Source: Streptomyces griseicoloratus (GTDB lineage: Bacteria > Actinomycetota > Actinomycetes > Streptomycetales > Streptomycetaceae). Taken from it: 64,000 bases of DNA. The notes below the pieces were generated by a model. It was not told where the DNA came from, did not search any database, and saw only the letters and a program-made list of their open reading frames with translations. Numbering within the stretch: position 1 is the first letter of the stretch; each line of letters begins with the position of its first letter. Both the position numbers and the translations under genes were made by a program. Below are positions 26,601-33,898 of this stretch, piece by piece. Where the stretch lies: assembly GCF_014534645.1 (NCBI RefSeq), contig NZ_JACVQF010000101.1:1-64000 (forward strand). Reading direction: 5' to 3'.

Positions 26601-27720
26601 GCCAGGAGGCGGGGACGGGAGCGGCGTGGCGGCCGGCGGCGGCCCACAGGGTGACCTGCCCGCCCTGCTCCGGGCGGCGGTACTCGACGGTGATCCGGTG
26701 GGCGGTTCCGGCCGTCAGCCGGACGTTTCGGCCGTACACCGGCCCGCCCTCGCCGGCCCGGTCGCCCTGCCAGTCGTCCAGGAGCGGCTTTCCGTCGACG
26801 AGGACGCGCAGTCCGCCGTCGTAGGTGCCGCCGAGGCGGTAGGTGCCGTCGGCGGGAACCGACAGCCGTCCGCTCCAGCGCACCCGGAACCCGGCGCCGG
26901 GCTCGGCGTCCGGGTAGGGGGCGCCGGCGCCCCAGCGGAAGTCGACGCGGGCGTCGGTGCGCACGGCGGCCGGCTCGGCGTTCTTCCCGATACGGGCCTC
27001 GTCGTCGCCCGCGTAATAGGAGCCGGTCAGTCCGCCGACGGTGGCGGCGGCCTGCGCGTCGAAACTGAACATGGCACCGAGGTCGCCCGCACCGGTGGGC
27101 ACCTGGGCGGTACTGACGGAGGTGGTGACGTTGCCGGTGGCGAGGTTGACGGTGACCGGGCCGAGGCTGTCGACGGGGACGGGACCACCCGCCTCCTGGG
27201 CGCCGAGCAGCTGGCGGACGGTGAGGGTGCGGGCCTCGGCGTCCTCGCCGACGCGGCCGGCGGCGTCCTTGGTGCGGACGGTCCAGTGGTAGCGGCCACC
27301 GTCCTTCAGCAGCCCGGCAGGAACCTGCCACCGGGGCGACCGGATCCAGCCGGACGAGGTCACCTGCCCGGTGCGCGCGCCGTCGCCGGTACCGATGACG
27401 AACTCATAGGCGCGCGCGCCGCGTTGCCGCTCGGCGGACAGCCAGGGCCGGGCACCGGTGACGGCGGCACCGTCGGCGGGCGCCGCCGCGGCGGCCCGGG
27501 CGCCGCCGCCGTCGGACGGCCCGGCGGCCGTGTCGAAGTCGCCCTCCGGCCACGCGGGCCGGTTGGGCGGTCCGGGATCGGCGGGCAGCAGTGGCACCCG
27601 GGTGGCGTCACCTCGCGCCGCGGCCTCGGTCGCCGCCGGGTGGACAGCTCCCAGCAGGGTGAAGGACAGAGCCGTCGCCGCGGTCGCGGCGGTCCATCCG
27701 AGTCTCTTGGTGTGAGCCAT
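23611..27720 (-). CDS. Secreted PA14-domain / RHS-repeat (YD-repeat) protein without a C-terminal toxin
   Basis: 1369 residues. An Arg/Lys start and hydrophobic Ala-rich stretch (about 1-36) form a signal peptide. A PA14-like carbohydrate-binding fold follows (about 225-375, with SYYAG, GTYRLGGTYDGGLRVLVDG and DDWQGDRAG). Next is a low-complexity Ala/Ser/Thr/Gly linker with repeated SAASG units (about 400-490), then many RHS/YD repeats (RTAYDRAGRVV, AEYDAAGALKG, FVYDTAGRLV). The RHS-associated core (DYGWLGRYQVGTEHAG, GRFSAPVSSGPFLNPYEYAAGDPVN) is followed by only about 15 residues. In polymorphic-toxin RHS proteins a toxin domain comes after this core; here there is none. Unusually, the stop overlaps the dioxygenase start (ATGA), placing this cell-surface protein at the head of an NRPS tailoring operon. 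ATG 27720 has GGAG about 11 nt upstream; TTG 27726 is an alternative. A role in export, adhesion or resistance is not shown by the sequence. Confidence 0.85.
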   Translation of the reverse strand: MAHTKRLGWTAATAATALSFTLLGAVHPAATEAAARGDATRVPLLPADPGPPNRPAWPEGDFDTAAGPSDGGGARAAAAAPADGAAVTGARPWLSAERQRGARAYEFVIGTGDGARTGQVTSSGWIRSPRWQVPAGLLKDGGRYHWTVRTKDAAGRVGEDAEARTLTVRQLLGAQEAGGPVPVDSLGPVTVNLATGNVTTSVSTAQVPTGAGDLGAMFSFDAQAAATVGGLTGSYYAGDDEARIGKNAEPAAVRTDARVDFRWGAGAPYPDAEPGAGFRVRWSGRLSVPADGTYRLGGTYDGGLRVLVDGKPLLDDWQGDRAGEGGPVYGRNVRLTAGTAHRITVEYRRPEQGGQVTLWAAAGRHAAPVPASWLQPSGAVLPPGWTVTPDATPPAAASATGAPTTPGATAPAATTAGHPPAGATASGSAASGSAASGFAASGTAASGSAASGSAALPAPGGQAGRGARAGDGGKDGGDAVPAAVPEGQAAAIEAAEEEGLTFRYAGDEACADDDAPAGYVCAVRVPGAGTTQLHYRDGKLVRVVNPGAEVTDFGYTADHRLTTVRPPLVMDWIAAGTGRDTAAAQYRVDYRGDTPVVSRVTGPDPDGTDAGSALRPVRSYATAARETEVEVAGITTPQGWARRVTFDAAGRLATDTDATRRTTRHTWTEDGRPRSQTDPAGRMSTTVYDETGMPSGTYGPGPSECFGADLRPVSPAPDGCARVPAQTTRLDATGLTTVRADSDGVPPLTTQTRLNELGLPSALVTDPDGLALATGYTYDEAFRPVAETSPAGTRKTFTYYGTAESADNPCTQENDPAPQRGLPKSIALPAGADGDARVEKFVFGARGLPVAVNFGGPDWTCVEYDERGVISRMSMPGNANLPAWSVAYDNSHGGDPLTLRATQHDHTMTRTVDLLGRTVDYTDGQGTRTRTAYDRAGRVVLETVTPPTAGDAPQVTKFRRDAAGRVAAVVLDGRQLASAEYDAAGALKGVRYANGTRLAVERDAAGRITAKNWTLADGTGRNTGVTRSRSGTIVDETVAGAGGRPGGPDFVYDTAGRLVRAWTGGHEYVRDFTSRAADDCPSGTRADAGANGNVVRLTDRTARGTTVTGHCYDDADRLLATTGDHAVTGPDYALNGHLTGYRADGTQVTQRPDAAERYLGARVTGAGPGDADVTYTKDIADHVMARTATTAQGTLHLRYGHTDMAEAAPDLVLDGDGRLLNRVVGLPGGVVLTVDAGRDGATPTTWSHPTVRGDVFLVTGDDGRQRGDLYHYGLNGEPVTADGTVDPRRVPDNMPGDYDYGWLGRYQVGTEHAGALYNVVLDTRVYNPSFGRFSAPVSSGPFLNPYEYAAGDPVNHTSINGYSLDVEKE

Positions 27721-27897
27721 GCTCAATCACCGCTCCAAAGAGGGAAAAAGCGAGAAGAAGGGGGAAGACGGCGCGCGGCGGCGCTCGGGTACTGCCGTCC
27801 CGATCCTGTCAGTGGCCGGATCCGGGCCCCAGTCCGCAGAGAATCTTTGAATACGCTCCGGTGGCTGCCCCCGGGCCCGTCCAACTACGGTGCTCCC
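27721..27897. promoter_or_regulatory. Divergent promoter region, RHS operon / response regulator
   Basis: This is 177 bp between two divergently transcribed genes. It includes an unusually purine-rich stretch (27735-27765, as written on the plus strand) and less GC-rich sequence around 27840-27855. It must contain promoters for both the RHS-dioxygenase-P450 operon and the response regulator. No convincing -10/-35 pair or operator could be fixed by eye. Confidence 0.4.
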
Positions 27898-28551
27898 GTG
27901 ACCATTCGCATTCTTCTCGCCGACGACCAGGAGTCGGTGCGCATCGGATTCCGCCTGATCCTGGACTCCCAGCCGGACATGGAAGTCGTCGGGGAGGCGG
28001 AGGACGGACGGCAGGCGGTGGATCTGGCCGAGCGGCTGAAGCCGGACGTGGTGCTCGCCGACATCCGCATGCCCCGCATGGACGGTCTGGAGGTGACCCG
28101 GCGGCTGGCCGGCCCCGAGGCCGCGAACCCGGTGCGCGTCGTGGTGGTGACGACGTTCGGGCTGGACGAGTACGTCCACACCGCACTGCACAACGGTGCC
28201 TGCGGGTTCCTGCTCAAGCGGTCGGGCCCGACCCTCCTGGTGGAGGCCGTACGGGCCGCGATGGCCGGCGACACCCTCATCAGTCCCTCGCTGACGGTGA
28301 GCCTGCTGCAGCATCTGCAGGGCGCGAACCGGCCCAGGGCCGCGCAGCCGCTGGAGGCGCTGACGGAGCGGGAGACGGAGATCGCCCGGCTGGTCGCCAA
28401 GGGACTGACGAACGCGGAGATCGGCGCGGAGCTGTTCATCTCGGCCGGTACGGCCAAGACGCACATCGCCAACATCCAGCGGAAGCTGGACGCCCGCAAC
28501 CGGGTGGGCATCGCCGCCTGGGTGTGGGGCAACGGCCTGGCCCAGAACTGA
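27898..28551 (+). CDS. NarL/FixJ-family response regulator, orphan
   Basis: 217 residues: an N-terminal receiver domain (LLADDQ acidic pair, phospho-acceptor Asp in VLADIRMPRMDG, Thr in VVTTF, Lys in FLLKRSGP) and a C-terminal LuxR helix-turn-helix (LTERETEIARLVAKGLTNAEIGAELFIS). GTG 27898 is the only good start before the receiver fold; there is no clear Shine-Dalgarno sequence, so the start is moderately certain. No sensor kinase gene is present in the window. The gene is divergent from the RHS/tailoring operon, which makes it a plausible pathway-specific regulator. Confidence 0.92.
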   Translation: MTIRILLADDQESVRIGFRLILDSQPDMEVVGEAEDGRQAVDLAERLKPDVVLADIRMPRMDGLEVTRRLAGPEAANPVRVVVVTTFGLDEYVHTALHNGACGFLLKRSGPTLLVEAVRAAMAGDTLISPSLTVSLLQHLQGANRPRAAQPLEALTERETEIARLVAKGLTNAEIGAELFISAGTAKTHIANIQRKLDARNRVGIAAWVWGNGLAQN

Positions 28552-28559
28552 CCCACGGA

Positions 28560-28606
28560 ACCCGGCCGGCTCTGGCCTCCTCCGCCGGGGCCGGAGCCGG
28601 CCGGGT
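28560..28606. terminator. Bidirectional terminator hairpin
   Basis: An 18-bp stem with one mismatch: ACCCGGCCGGCTCTGGCC (28560-28577) pairs with 28589-28606. It sits between the convergent response regulator and mini-LysR genes, 8 nt after the regulator stop and touching the LysR stop. Confidence 0.75.
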
Positions 28607-28863
28607 CATGTCGGCGCACACACGTCTTTCATACTGTCGATCAGTGCGAGTACCGCCCGCGCCGAGGGCAATATCATCCGGCCTTCGCGGGTGAGCCTCG
28701 CGCCGGTCGAATCGCGGGTGAAGAGTTTGATGCCCAATACCTGTTCGAGGCACTTGATCTGGTAGCTGATGGCCGGTTGTGAATATCCGAGCACCCTGGC
28801 GGCCTGATCCATGCGCCCGATCTCTGCCACTGACACGAAAGCACGGAACTCACGCTCGTGCAT
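28606..28863 (-). CDS. Stand-alone LysR-type DNA-binding domain (mini-LysR)
   Basis: Only 85 residues, consisting of the LysR winged helix-turn-helix (FVSVAEIGRMDQAARVLGYSQPAISYQIKCLE, LGIKLFTRDSTGARLTREG) plus a short helix. Full LysR regulators run about 300 residues with a periplasmic-binding-type effector domain, which is absent here. A GGGAGTG ribosome site lies directly before ATG 28863, and the ORF ends at a normal stop beside a terminator, so it looks like a functional small gene rather than debris. It could bind DNA as a dimer without an inducer, or modulate another LysR protein. It lies between the response regulator and the exporter genes. Confidence 0.75.
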   Translation of the reverse strand: MHEREFRAFVSVAEIGRMDQAARVLGYSQPAISYQIKCLEQVLGIKLFTRDSTGARLTREGRMILPSARAVLALIDSMKDVCAPT

Positions 28864-29026
28864 CACTCCCCCTGTCTGTCCGGTGGAACACAAGCGGCTC
28901 CGACGGCCCCGCGCGGGGTGCCGCCGGATTCCGTCGAAATGCGCTTCCATGTCAGCCGACTTGGCCTAAAGAGGCAATGAATGGTGCAGGAAGCTGCAAT
29001 CGGGGGGAGGTGCCGCGGGCGGCAAC

Positions 29027-29064
29027 GAGCCCGGTTTCCCCCGCCGTACGGGGAAACCGGGCTC
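29027..29064 (-). terminator. Terminator hairpin of the ABC exporter operon
   Basis: A perfect 15-bp stem, GAGCCCGGTTTCCCC (29027-29041) with its complement at 29050-29064, around an 8-nt loop. It lies 17 nt beyond the permease stop. The remaining gap to the mini-LysR start (28864-29026) holds no gene that I can support; it presumably carries the LysR promoter. Confidence 0.8.
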
Positions 29065-29081
29065 GGGCGGGTGCCCTGCGG

Positions 29082-31625
29082 TCAGCTGTGGTTGACGGCC
29101 GCGAGGACGTTGAGCCGCGCGCCGCGCCGGGCCGGGGCGATCGAGGCGATGACCCCGACGACCGCCGCACCGATCAGGTAGGCAACCATCTGCCCCCACG
29201 GGAGGGAGAGCCGGGTGACGCCCTGGTCCTCCATCGCGTGGGCGACGGCGAGGCCGAGCACGCCGCCGACCGCGATGCCGAGCACGGCGCCGAAGAGCGA
29301 GATCACCACCGACTCGGTCATGATCATGCGCCTCGTCTGTCCCCGGCTGAGGCCGATGGCGCGCAGCGCGCCCATCTCGCGGGTCCGTTCCAGGATGGAG
29401 AGGGCCAGGGTGTTGACGATGCCGAGGATGGCGATGAGCATCGCCACGCCCAGCAGTGCCTGGACGATCGCGAGCATCATGGCGAATCCGCCGCTGAACT
29501 CCTCGATGACGTCCTCCCGGGTCTGCACCGTCACCTCGGGGCTGTCCTTCAGGAGCGTCTCGATGCGGGACCGCACCTCGGACTCGTCGGCGCCGCCCGC
29601 CAGCTGGAAGAAGGCCTGCGAGGGCTGTCCGGTGCGGAAGCCGGCCTCGGCGTCCGCCCACGGCACGACCATGCCGTTGACGAGGGTGGAGTTGGCGAAG
29701 AGGCCGCCGACCCGGTAGGTGCGCTCCTCGCCGCGCTGGAGCTGGAGGCGGACGGTGTCGCCCACCTTCAGTCCGCGCGCCTCGGCCGTGCTCTCGTTCA
29801 TCACCACGGTCCCGGCGGCCAGGGTCTCGACGGATCCGCCGGCGGACCGCAGGCCGAGCACCTCGCGCGCGGCGTTCCAGTCCCGCCAGGCGGCGACCGG
29901 CTGGTTCTCCTTGCCGACGGCGGCGGTGTCCATCGCCGCGGCGGCCAGGTGGCTGACCCCGGGCACCTCGGCGATCCGGTCCAGGGCGGCCGGGTCGATG
30001 GACGCGGAGTTGGCCGAACCTGCCTCGCCCATGGCCACCAGGTCGGCCTTCAGGTCCCGCCGGATGTCGCGGGTGACGCTGTCCTCCGACGACGCGGCGA
30101 CCGTGCTGATGGCCGTCACCAGCGCGACGCCGATCATCATGGCCGAGGCCGTGATGGCGGTACGGCGGGGGTTGCGGGCGGAGTTGCCGCGGCCCAGCCG
30201 CCCGGGCAGCGAGCGGGCGAACACCGCTCCGAGCAGCTGGACGGCGGGCCGGCTGATCAGCGGGGTGAGAAGGACGACGCCGAGGAAGGCGGGAAGGAGG
30301 CCGAGCAGGATGAGGTTGGCCCCGTCGGAGGCCACGGAGCCGCCGACGAGCAGCAGTGCGCCGAGGCCGAGCAGGATTGCGCCGGTCCAGGTCTGCTTGC
30401 GGTGCCGGCCCTCCGGTCCCGCCGACGCCCTGATCACCGAGATCGGCGCGACCTTGGAGGCCCGCAGCGCCGGGAAGAGGGCGGCCAGCATGGTGGTGAG
30501 GATGCCCACCGCGAACGCGGTGACCACGGCACTGGCCGGAATGCCGAGCGAGGCCACCTCCAGGCCGTCGGTCGAGCCGGCCAGCAGGTTGGAGCCCAGC
30601 GCCCCGATGCCGACGCCGGCCGCGAGCCCCAGGGCGGAGGAGACCAGGCCGACGACGAACGACTCGAGGAGCACGGAGCCGATCATCTGCTTACGGCTGG
30701 CGCCGAGGGCGCGCAGCAGGGCCAGTTCCCGCAGGCGCTGGGCGACGATGATGGAGAAGGTGTTGATGATCAGGAAGACGCCGACGAGGACGGCCACACC
30801 GGCGAAGCCGAGGAGCACCGTGCTCATCATGTCGAGAATGCCGCGCGACTTGTCGGACGCCTTCTCCGCCAGCTCACGGCCCGTCAGCACCTCGTAGTCG
30901 GCGCCCAGGTCCTTGCTGAGCGCGGCGGCCACGGTCTCGGCGGAAGCACCCGCGGCGAGACCGACCCGCACCCCGGAGAAGTCCCCGGCGCCGTCGAGCA
31001 TCAGCCGCTGGGCGACCGGCTCGCTGAAGACGACCGTCTGCTCGCCGCCGATGGAATCGCGGCCGCCGGAGTATCCGAAGACGCCCGACACGGTGAAGTC
31101 CTGCCGCGGCTCGTTGGTCAGCACGCCGATCCGGTCGCCGACCTTCAGGCCCGCCTTCTCCGCGAGACCGGCGTTGACGGCGACCTCGCCGTCGGTGCGC
31201 GGCTCGTGGCCCTCGCGGAGGTTGATCAGGTCGCTCTCCCCGCGCCAGCTGCCGCCGTAGCGGGGGCCGCCGGTGCCGGGGACGACCTTGCCGTCCTTGC
31301 CGATGGCGCGGGCGCCCTCGGCGAGGACCAGACCACTGGCCCGGTCGACGCCTTCGACGCGGGAGACCGTCTCGACCAGCGCCCGGTCGACCGGCGGTAC
31401 GACGGCCGGGTCGTCGGCGGTCTGCGCCTCGACCTTGGGCTTGCGCTCCACGTACAGGTCGATGTCCTCGTACGCGCCGCTGAACTGCGCGTCGATGGAA
31501 CGGTTGAGGGTGTCCTTGATGACCATGGCGCCGGACACGAACATCACGGCGAGCACGATCGCGAGGCCCGACAGGACCAGGCGCAGCTTACGGGAGAGCA
31601 GGCTCTTGAGGGTCGCGGTCAGCAT
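29082..31625 (-). CDS. FtsX/MacB-type ABC transporter permease
   Basis: 847 residues with the double-FtsX layout: an N-terminal membrane helix (LRLVLSGLAIVLAVMFVSGAMV), a large extracytoplasmic MacB-periplasmic-core-like region, two sets of membrane helices (for example LLGFAGVAVLVGVFLIINTFSIIVAQRLRELALLRALGASR and the C-terminal set ending AVVGVIASIAPARRGARLNVL) and a second extracytoplasmic region between. Such permeases pair with a LolD/MacB-like ATPase to export peptides or mechanically drive surface processes. The ATG at 31625 shares one base with the ATPase stop (TGATG); GTG 31628 is an alternative. Export of, or resistance to, the local peptide is inferred from position only. Confidence 0.92.
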   Translation of the reverse strand: MLTATLKSLLSRKLRLVLSGLAIVLAVMFVSGAMVIKDTLNRSIDAQFSGAYEDIDLYVERKPKVEAQTADDPAVVPPVDRALVETVSRVEGVDRASGLVLAEGARAIGKDGKVVPGTGGPRYGGSWRGESDLINLREGHEPRTDGEVAVNAGLAEKAGLKVGDRIGVLTNEPRQDFTVSGVFGYSGGRDSIGGEQTVVFSEPVAQRLMLDGAGDFSGVRVGLAAGASAETVAAALSKDLGADYEVLTGRELAEKASDKSRGILDMMSTVLLGFAGVAVLVGVFLIINTFSIIVAQRLRELALLRALGASRKQMIGSVLLESFVVGLVSSALGLAAGVGIGALGSNLLAGSTDGLEVASLGIPASAVVTAFAVGILTTMLAALFPALRASKVAPISVIRASAGPEGRHRKQTWTGAILLGLGALLLVGGSVASDGANLILLGLLPAFLGVVLLTPLISRPAVQLLGAVFARSLPGRLGRGNSARNPRRTAITASAMMIGVALVTAISTVAASSEDSVTRDIRRDLKADLVAMGEAGSANSASIDPAALDRIAEVPGVSHLAAAAMDTAAVGKENQPVAAWRDWNAAREVLGLRSAGGSVETLAAGTVVMNESTAEARGLKVGDTVRLQLQRGEERTYRVGGLFANSTLVNGMVVPWADAEAGFRTGQPSQAFFQLAGGADESEVRSRIETLLKDSPEVTVQTREDVIEEFSGGFAMMLAIVQALLGVAMLIAILGIVNTLALSILERTREMGALRAIGLSRGQTRRMIMTESVVISLFGAVLGIAVGGVLGLAVAHAMEDQGVTRLSLPWGQMVAYLIGAAVVGVIASIAPARRGARLNVLAAVNHS

Positions 31626-32395
31626 CACGCCACCCGCGCCCGGGAGTCGAGGTTGCGCATCTTGTCGAGGACCGCGTCGGCGGTGGGCTCGCGCAGTTCG
31701 TCCACGATCCGGCCGTCGGCGAGGAAGACGACGCGGTCCGCGTAGGACGCGGCCCGCGGGTCGTGCGTGACCATGACAATCGTCTGGCCGAGCGTGCGCA
31801 CGGAGTCCCGGAGGAATTCCAGCACCTCGGTGCCGGAGGCGGAGTCCAGGTTGCCGGTCGGCTCGTCCGCGAAGATGACCTCCGGCTGGGAGACCAGGGC
31901 GCGGGCGCAGGCGACGCGCTGCTGCTGGCCGCCGGAGAGCTGGGTGGGCCGGTGGCCGAGCCGCTGGCCGAGTCCGACCGTGTCGACGACCCGGTCGAAC
32001 CAGTCCTTCGACGGCTTGCGGCCGGCGATCGCCAGGGGCAGCAGGATGTTCTCCTCGGCCGTCAGCGTCGGCAGCAGGTTGAACTGCTGGAAGATGAAGC
32101 CGATCCGGTTGCGCCGCAGCAGCGTCAGCTCCTTGTCCGACATGTCGCTGACCCGGGCGTCACCGATGTAGACCTCGCCCTCGGTGAGCGTGTCGAGGCC
32201 GGCCAGCGTGTGCATGAGCGTCGATTTCCCGGAGCCGGACGGCCCCATGATCGCCGTGAATTCACCGGCGGTGAATTCGACGTCCACACCACGCAATGCC
32301 GCGACTTGCGCCTCCCCTTCGCCGTACAGTTTCGTCACCCCGACAGCTCGGGCGGCGACCTGTCGCTTCGTCGAAGCCGAAATGGTCGCGGTCAT
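31625..32395 (-). CDS. ABC transporter ATP-binding protein (MacB/LolD type)
   Basis: 256 residues. Walker A is GPSGSGKST, the Q-loop segment is [10 protein letters not shown], the signature is LSGGQQQR, Walker B is [13 protein letters not shown], and the H-loop is VMVTHD. It powers the adjacent FtsX-type permease, to which it is translationally coupled. ATG 32395 has GGGAGTG just upstream. Confidence 0.95.
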   Translation of the reverse strand: MTATISASTKRQVAARAVGVTKLYGEGEAQVAALRGVDVEFTAGEFTAIMGPSGSGKSTLMHTLAGLDTLTEGEVYIGDARVSDMSDKELTLLRRNRIGFIFQQFNLLPTLTAEENILLPLAIAGRKPSKDWFDRVVDTVGLGQRLGHRPTQLSGGQQQRVACARALVSQPEVIFADEPTGNLDSASGTEVLEFLRDSVRTLGQTIVMVTHDPRAASYADRVVFLADGRIVDELREPTADAVLDKMRNLDSRARVA

Positions 32396-32655
32396 GACTC
32401 ACACTCCCCACACGGGTTTTGAGATCGGACGGTTCATGAGCGGGTCACTGTGCACCGTGCCCGGCCGTGGACAAGAACCTACGAGCAGGCCCGCCCGGGC
32501 CACATCCACCAAACGGCATAGATGGTCTCCCGGTCCGCCCCCGTGTTCCGAGGGCAGATCGAACTCTTGAAACCAGCACTGCGCCGAACGGCAGAGCCCG
32601 CCTAGCGTGCCGGACCGAACGGGGTACTCCCGGCTCGGCGGCACGGAGGTCGGAC
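32396..32655. promoter_or_regulatory. Divergent intergenic region, exporter operon / second P450
   Basis: This 260-bp gap separates the ABC exporter (minus) from the second P450 (plus). GGAGGT at 32645-32650 is the P450 ribosome site. Promoters for both genes must lie here, but no specific -10/-35 or operator was identified with confidence. Confidence 0.35.
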
Positions 32656-33879
32656 ATGACAGCCACGCGGACCCTCTCCAAGTTCTGGATGCTCACCAAC
32701 GAGTTCACCCAGAATCCCTATCCGGTGCTCGAATACGTGCGGCGTGAATGCCCGGTGCGCGAACTCGCCTTTCCGGACGGCGGACGGGCCTTTGTGGTGA
32801 CCCGCTACGAGGACGCGAAGGCCGCGCTCGCCGATCCGCGGCTCAGCCGGGACATCTACGTCCACTACCGTCTGATGTCCGAGCGCACCGGGCGCACCAT
32901 GAGCCCGCCGCCCGAGGAGGCCAACCACCTCGCGAACCTGGAGCCGCCACGGCACACACCGCTGCGCCGGGCGATCAGCTTCGCGTTCACCCCGCGCCGG
33001 GCGGAGGCCCTGCGTCCCCGGGTGGAGGAGATCGCCGACGGCCTCCTCGACGCCCTGCCCACCGGCACCGGCGCCGACCTGATCGCCGGATACGCCGATC
33101 CCCTGCCGGTCATCACCATCGCCGAGCTGATGGGCGTGCCCGCCGACCGGTGGCCGGACTTCCTGCGCTGGTCGGCCGCCCTGCGCACGTACTCGCCCAC
33201 GGACGGCTCCGGCGCCCTGGACCGCAACATCCGTGAGCTGTCCTCCTACATGTCGGAGCTGATCGCCCGCAAGGAACGGGAGCGGGGCGACGACCTGCTC
33301 TCCGCGCTCATCCACGCCGATCCGGAACGCCGCCTGACCAGCACCGAGATCCTGTCCACCGGGTTCGCCCTGATGACGGGCGGCAACGACACCACCGCGA
33401 GCCTGGTCGGCGGGGTGCTCGCGGCGCTGCTGACGCATCCCGCCGAGCGGGAGCGGCTGATGGCGGAGCCGGGCCGGTGGGGCAAGTCGATGGACGAGCT
33501 GATCCGGTACGTCGGCCCGATCAGCAATGCGCTGCAGCGCGTCACGACCGAGCCGGTGGAGCTGGGCGGGGTGACCATCCCGGCCGGCGAAGTGGTCGTC
33601 ATCTGCGTGATGTCGACGAACCGGGACACCAGTCAGTTCCCGGACCGCCCCGACGAGCTGGACCTGGACCGGCCCAAGCCGGCGCACCTCAGCTTCGGGC
33701 ACGGCATCCACTACTGCTCCGGCGCGCACCTGGCCAAGGTGATCACCGAGATCGCCGCCCGCCGGCTCTTCGAGCGGTTCCCCGACGCCCGGCTGGCCGT
33801 CGACCCCGCCCGTCTGGAGTACCAGCAGAACGTGGTGGTGCGCCCGTTGAAGGCCCTGCCGGTCCTGCTGCGCCCGTGA
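32656..33879 (+). CDS. Cytochrome P450 (second)
   Basis: 407 residues. The heme loop is LSFGHGIHYCSGAHLAKV, the I-helix motif is TGGNDTTAS, and DELIRYV fits the ExxR region. The fold and length are those of soluble actinobacterial P450s that use a ferredoxin partner; no ferredoxin gene is adjacent. It belongs to a different subgroup from the P450 at 21.4 kb. The start is ATG 32656 with GGAGGT 5 nt upstream. It is likely a tailoring oxidase of the peptide locus, but its position beyond the exporter makes that less secure. Confidence 0.93.
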   Translation: MTATRTLSKFWMLTNEFTQNPYPVLEYVRRECPVRELAFPDGGRAFVVTRYEDAKAALADPRLSRDIYVHYRLMSERTGRTMSPPPEEANHLANLEPPRHTPLRRAISFAFTPRRAEALRPRVEEIADGLLDALPTGTGADLIAGYADPLPVITIAELMGVPADRWPDFLRWSAALRTYSPTDGSGALDRNIRELSSYMSELIARKERERGDDLLSALIHADPERRLTSTEILSTGFALMTGGNDTTASLVGGVLAALLTHPAERERLMAEPGRWGKSMDELIRYVGPISNALQRVTTEPVELGGVTIPAGEVVVICVMSTNRDTSQFPDRPDELDLDRPKPAHLSFGHGIHYCSGAHLAKVITEIAARRLFERFPDARLAVDPARLEYQQNVVVRPLKALPVLLRP

Positions 33880-33898
33880 GAGCCGGGCGGCGCGCCGC

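Noticed and set aside
23653-28551. A 1632-residue plus-strand frame across the RHS gene into the response regulator
   Set aside because: Only its last 217 residues are a real protein (response regulator). The rest is antisense to the RHS gene.
28606-28863. Mini-LysR considered a pseudogene
   Set aside because: It has a proper ribosome site and a normal stop at a terminator, with no decayed effector-domain sequence after it.
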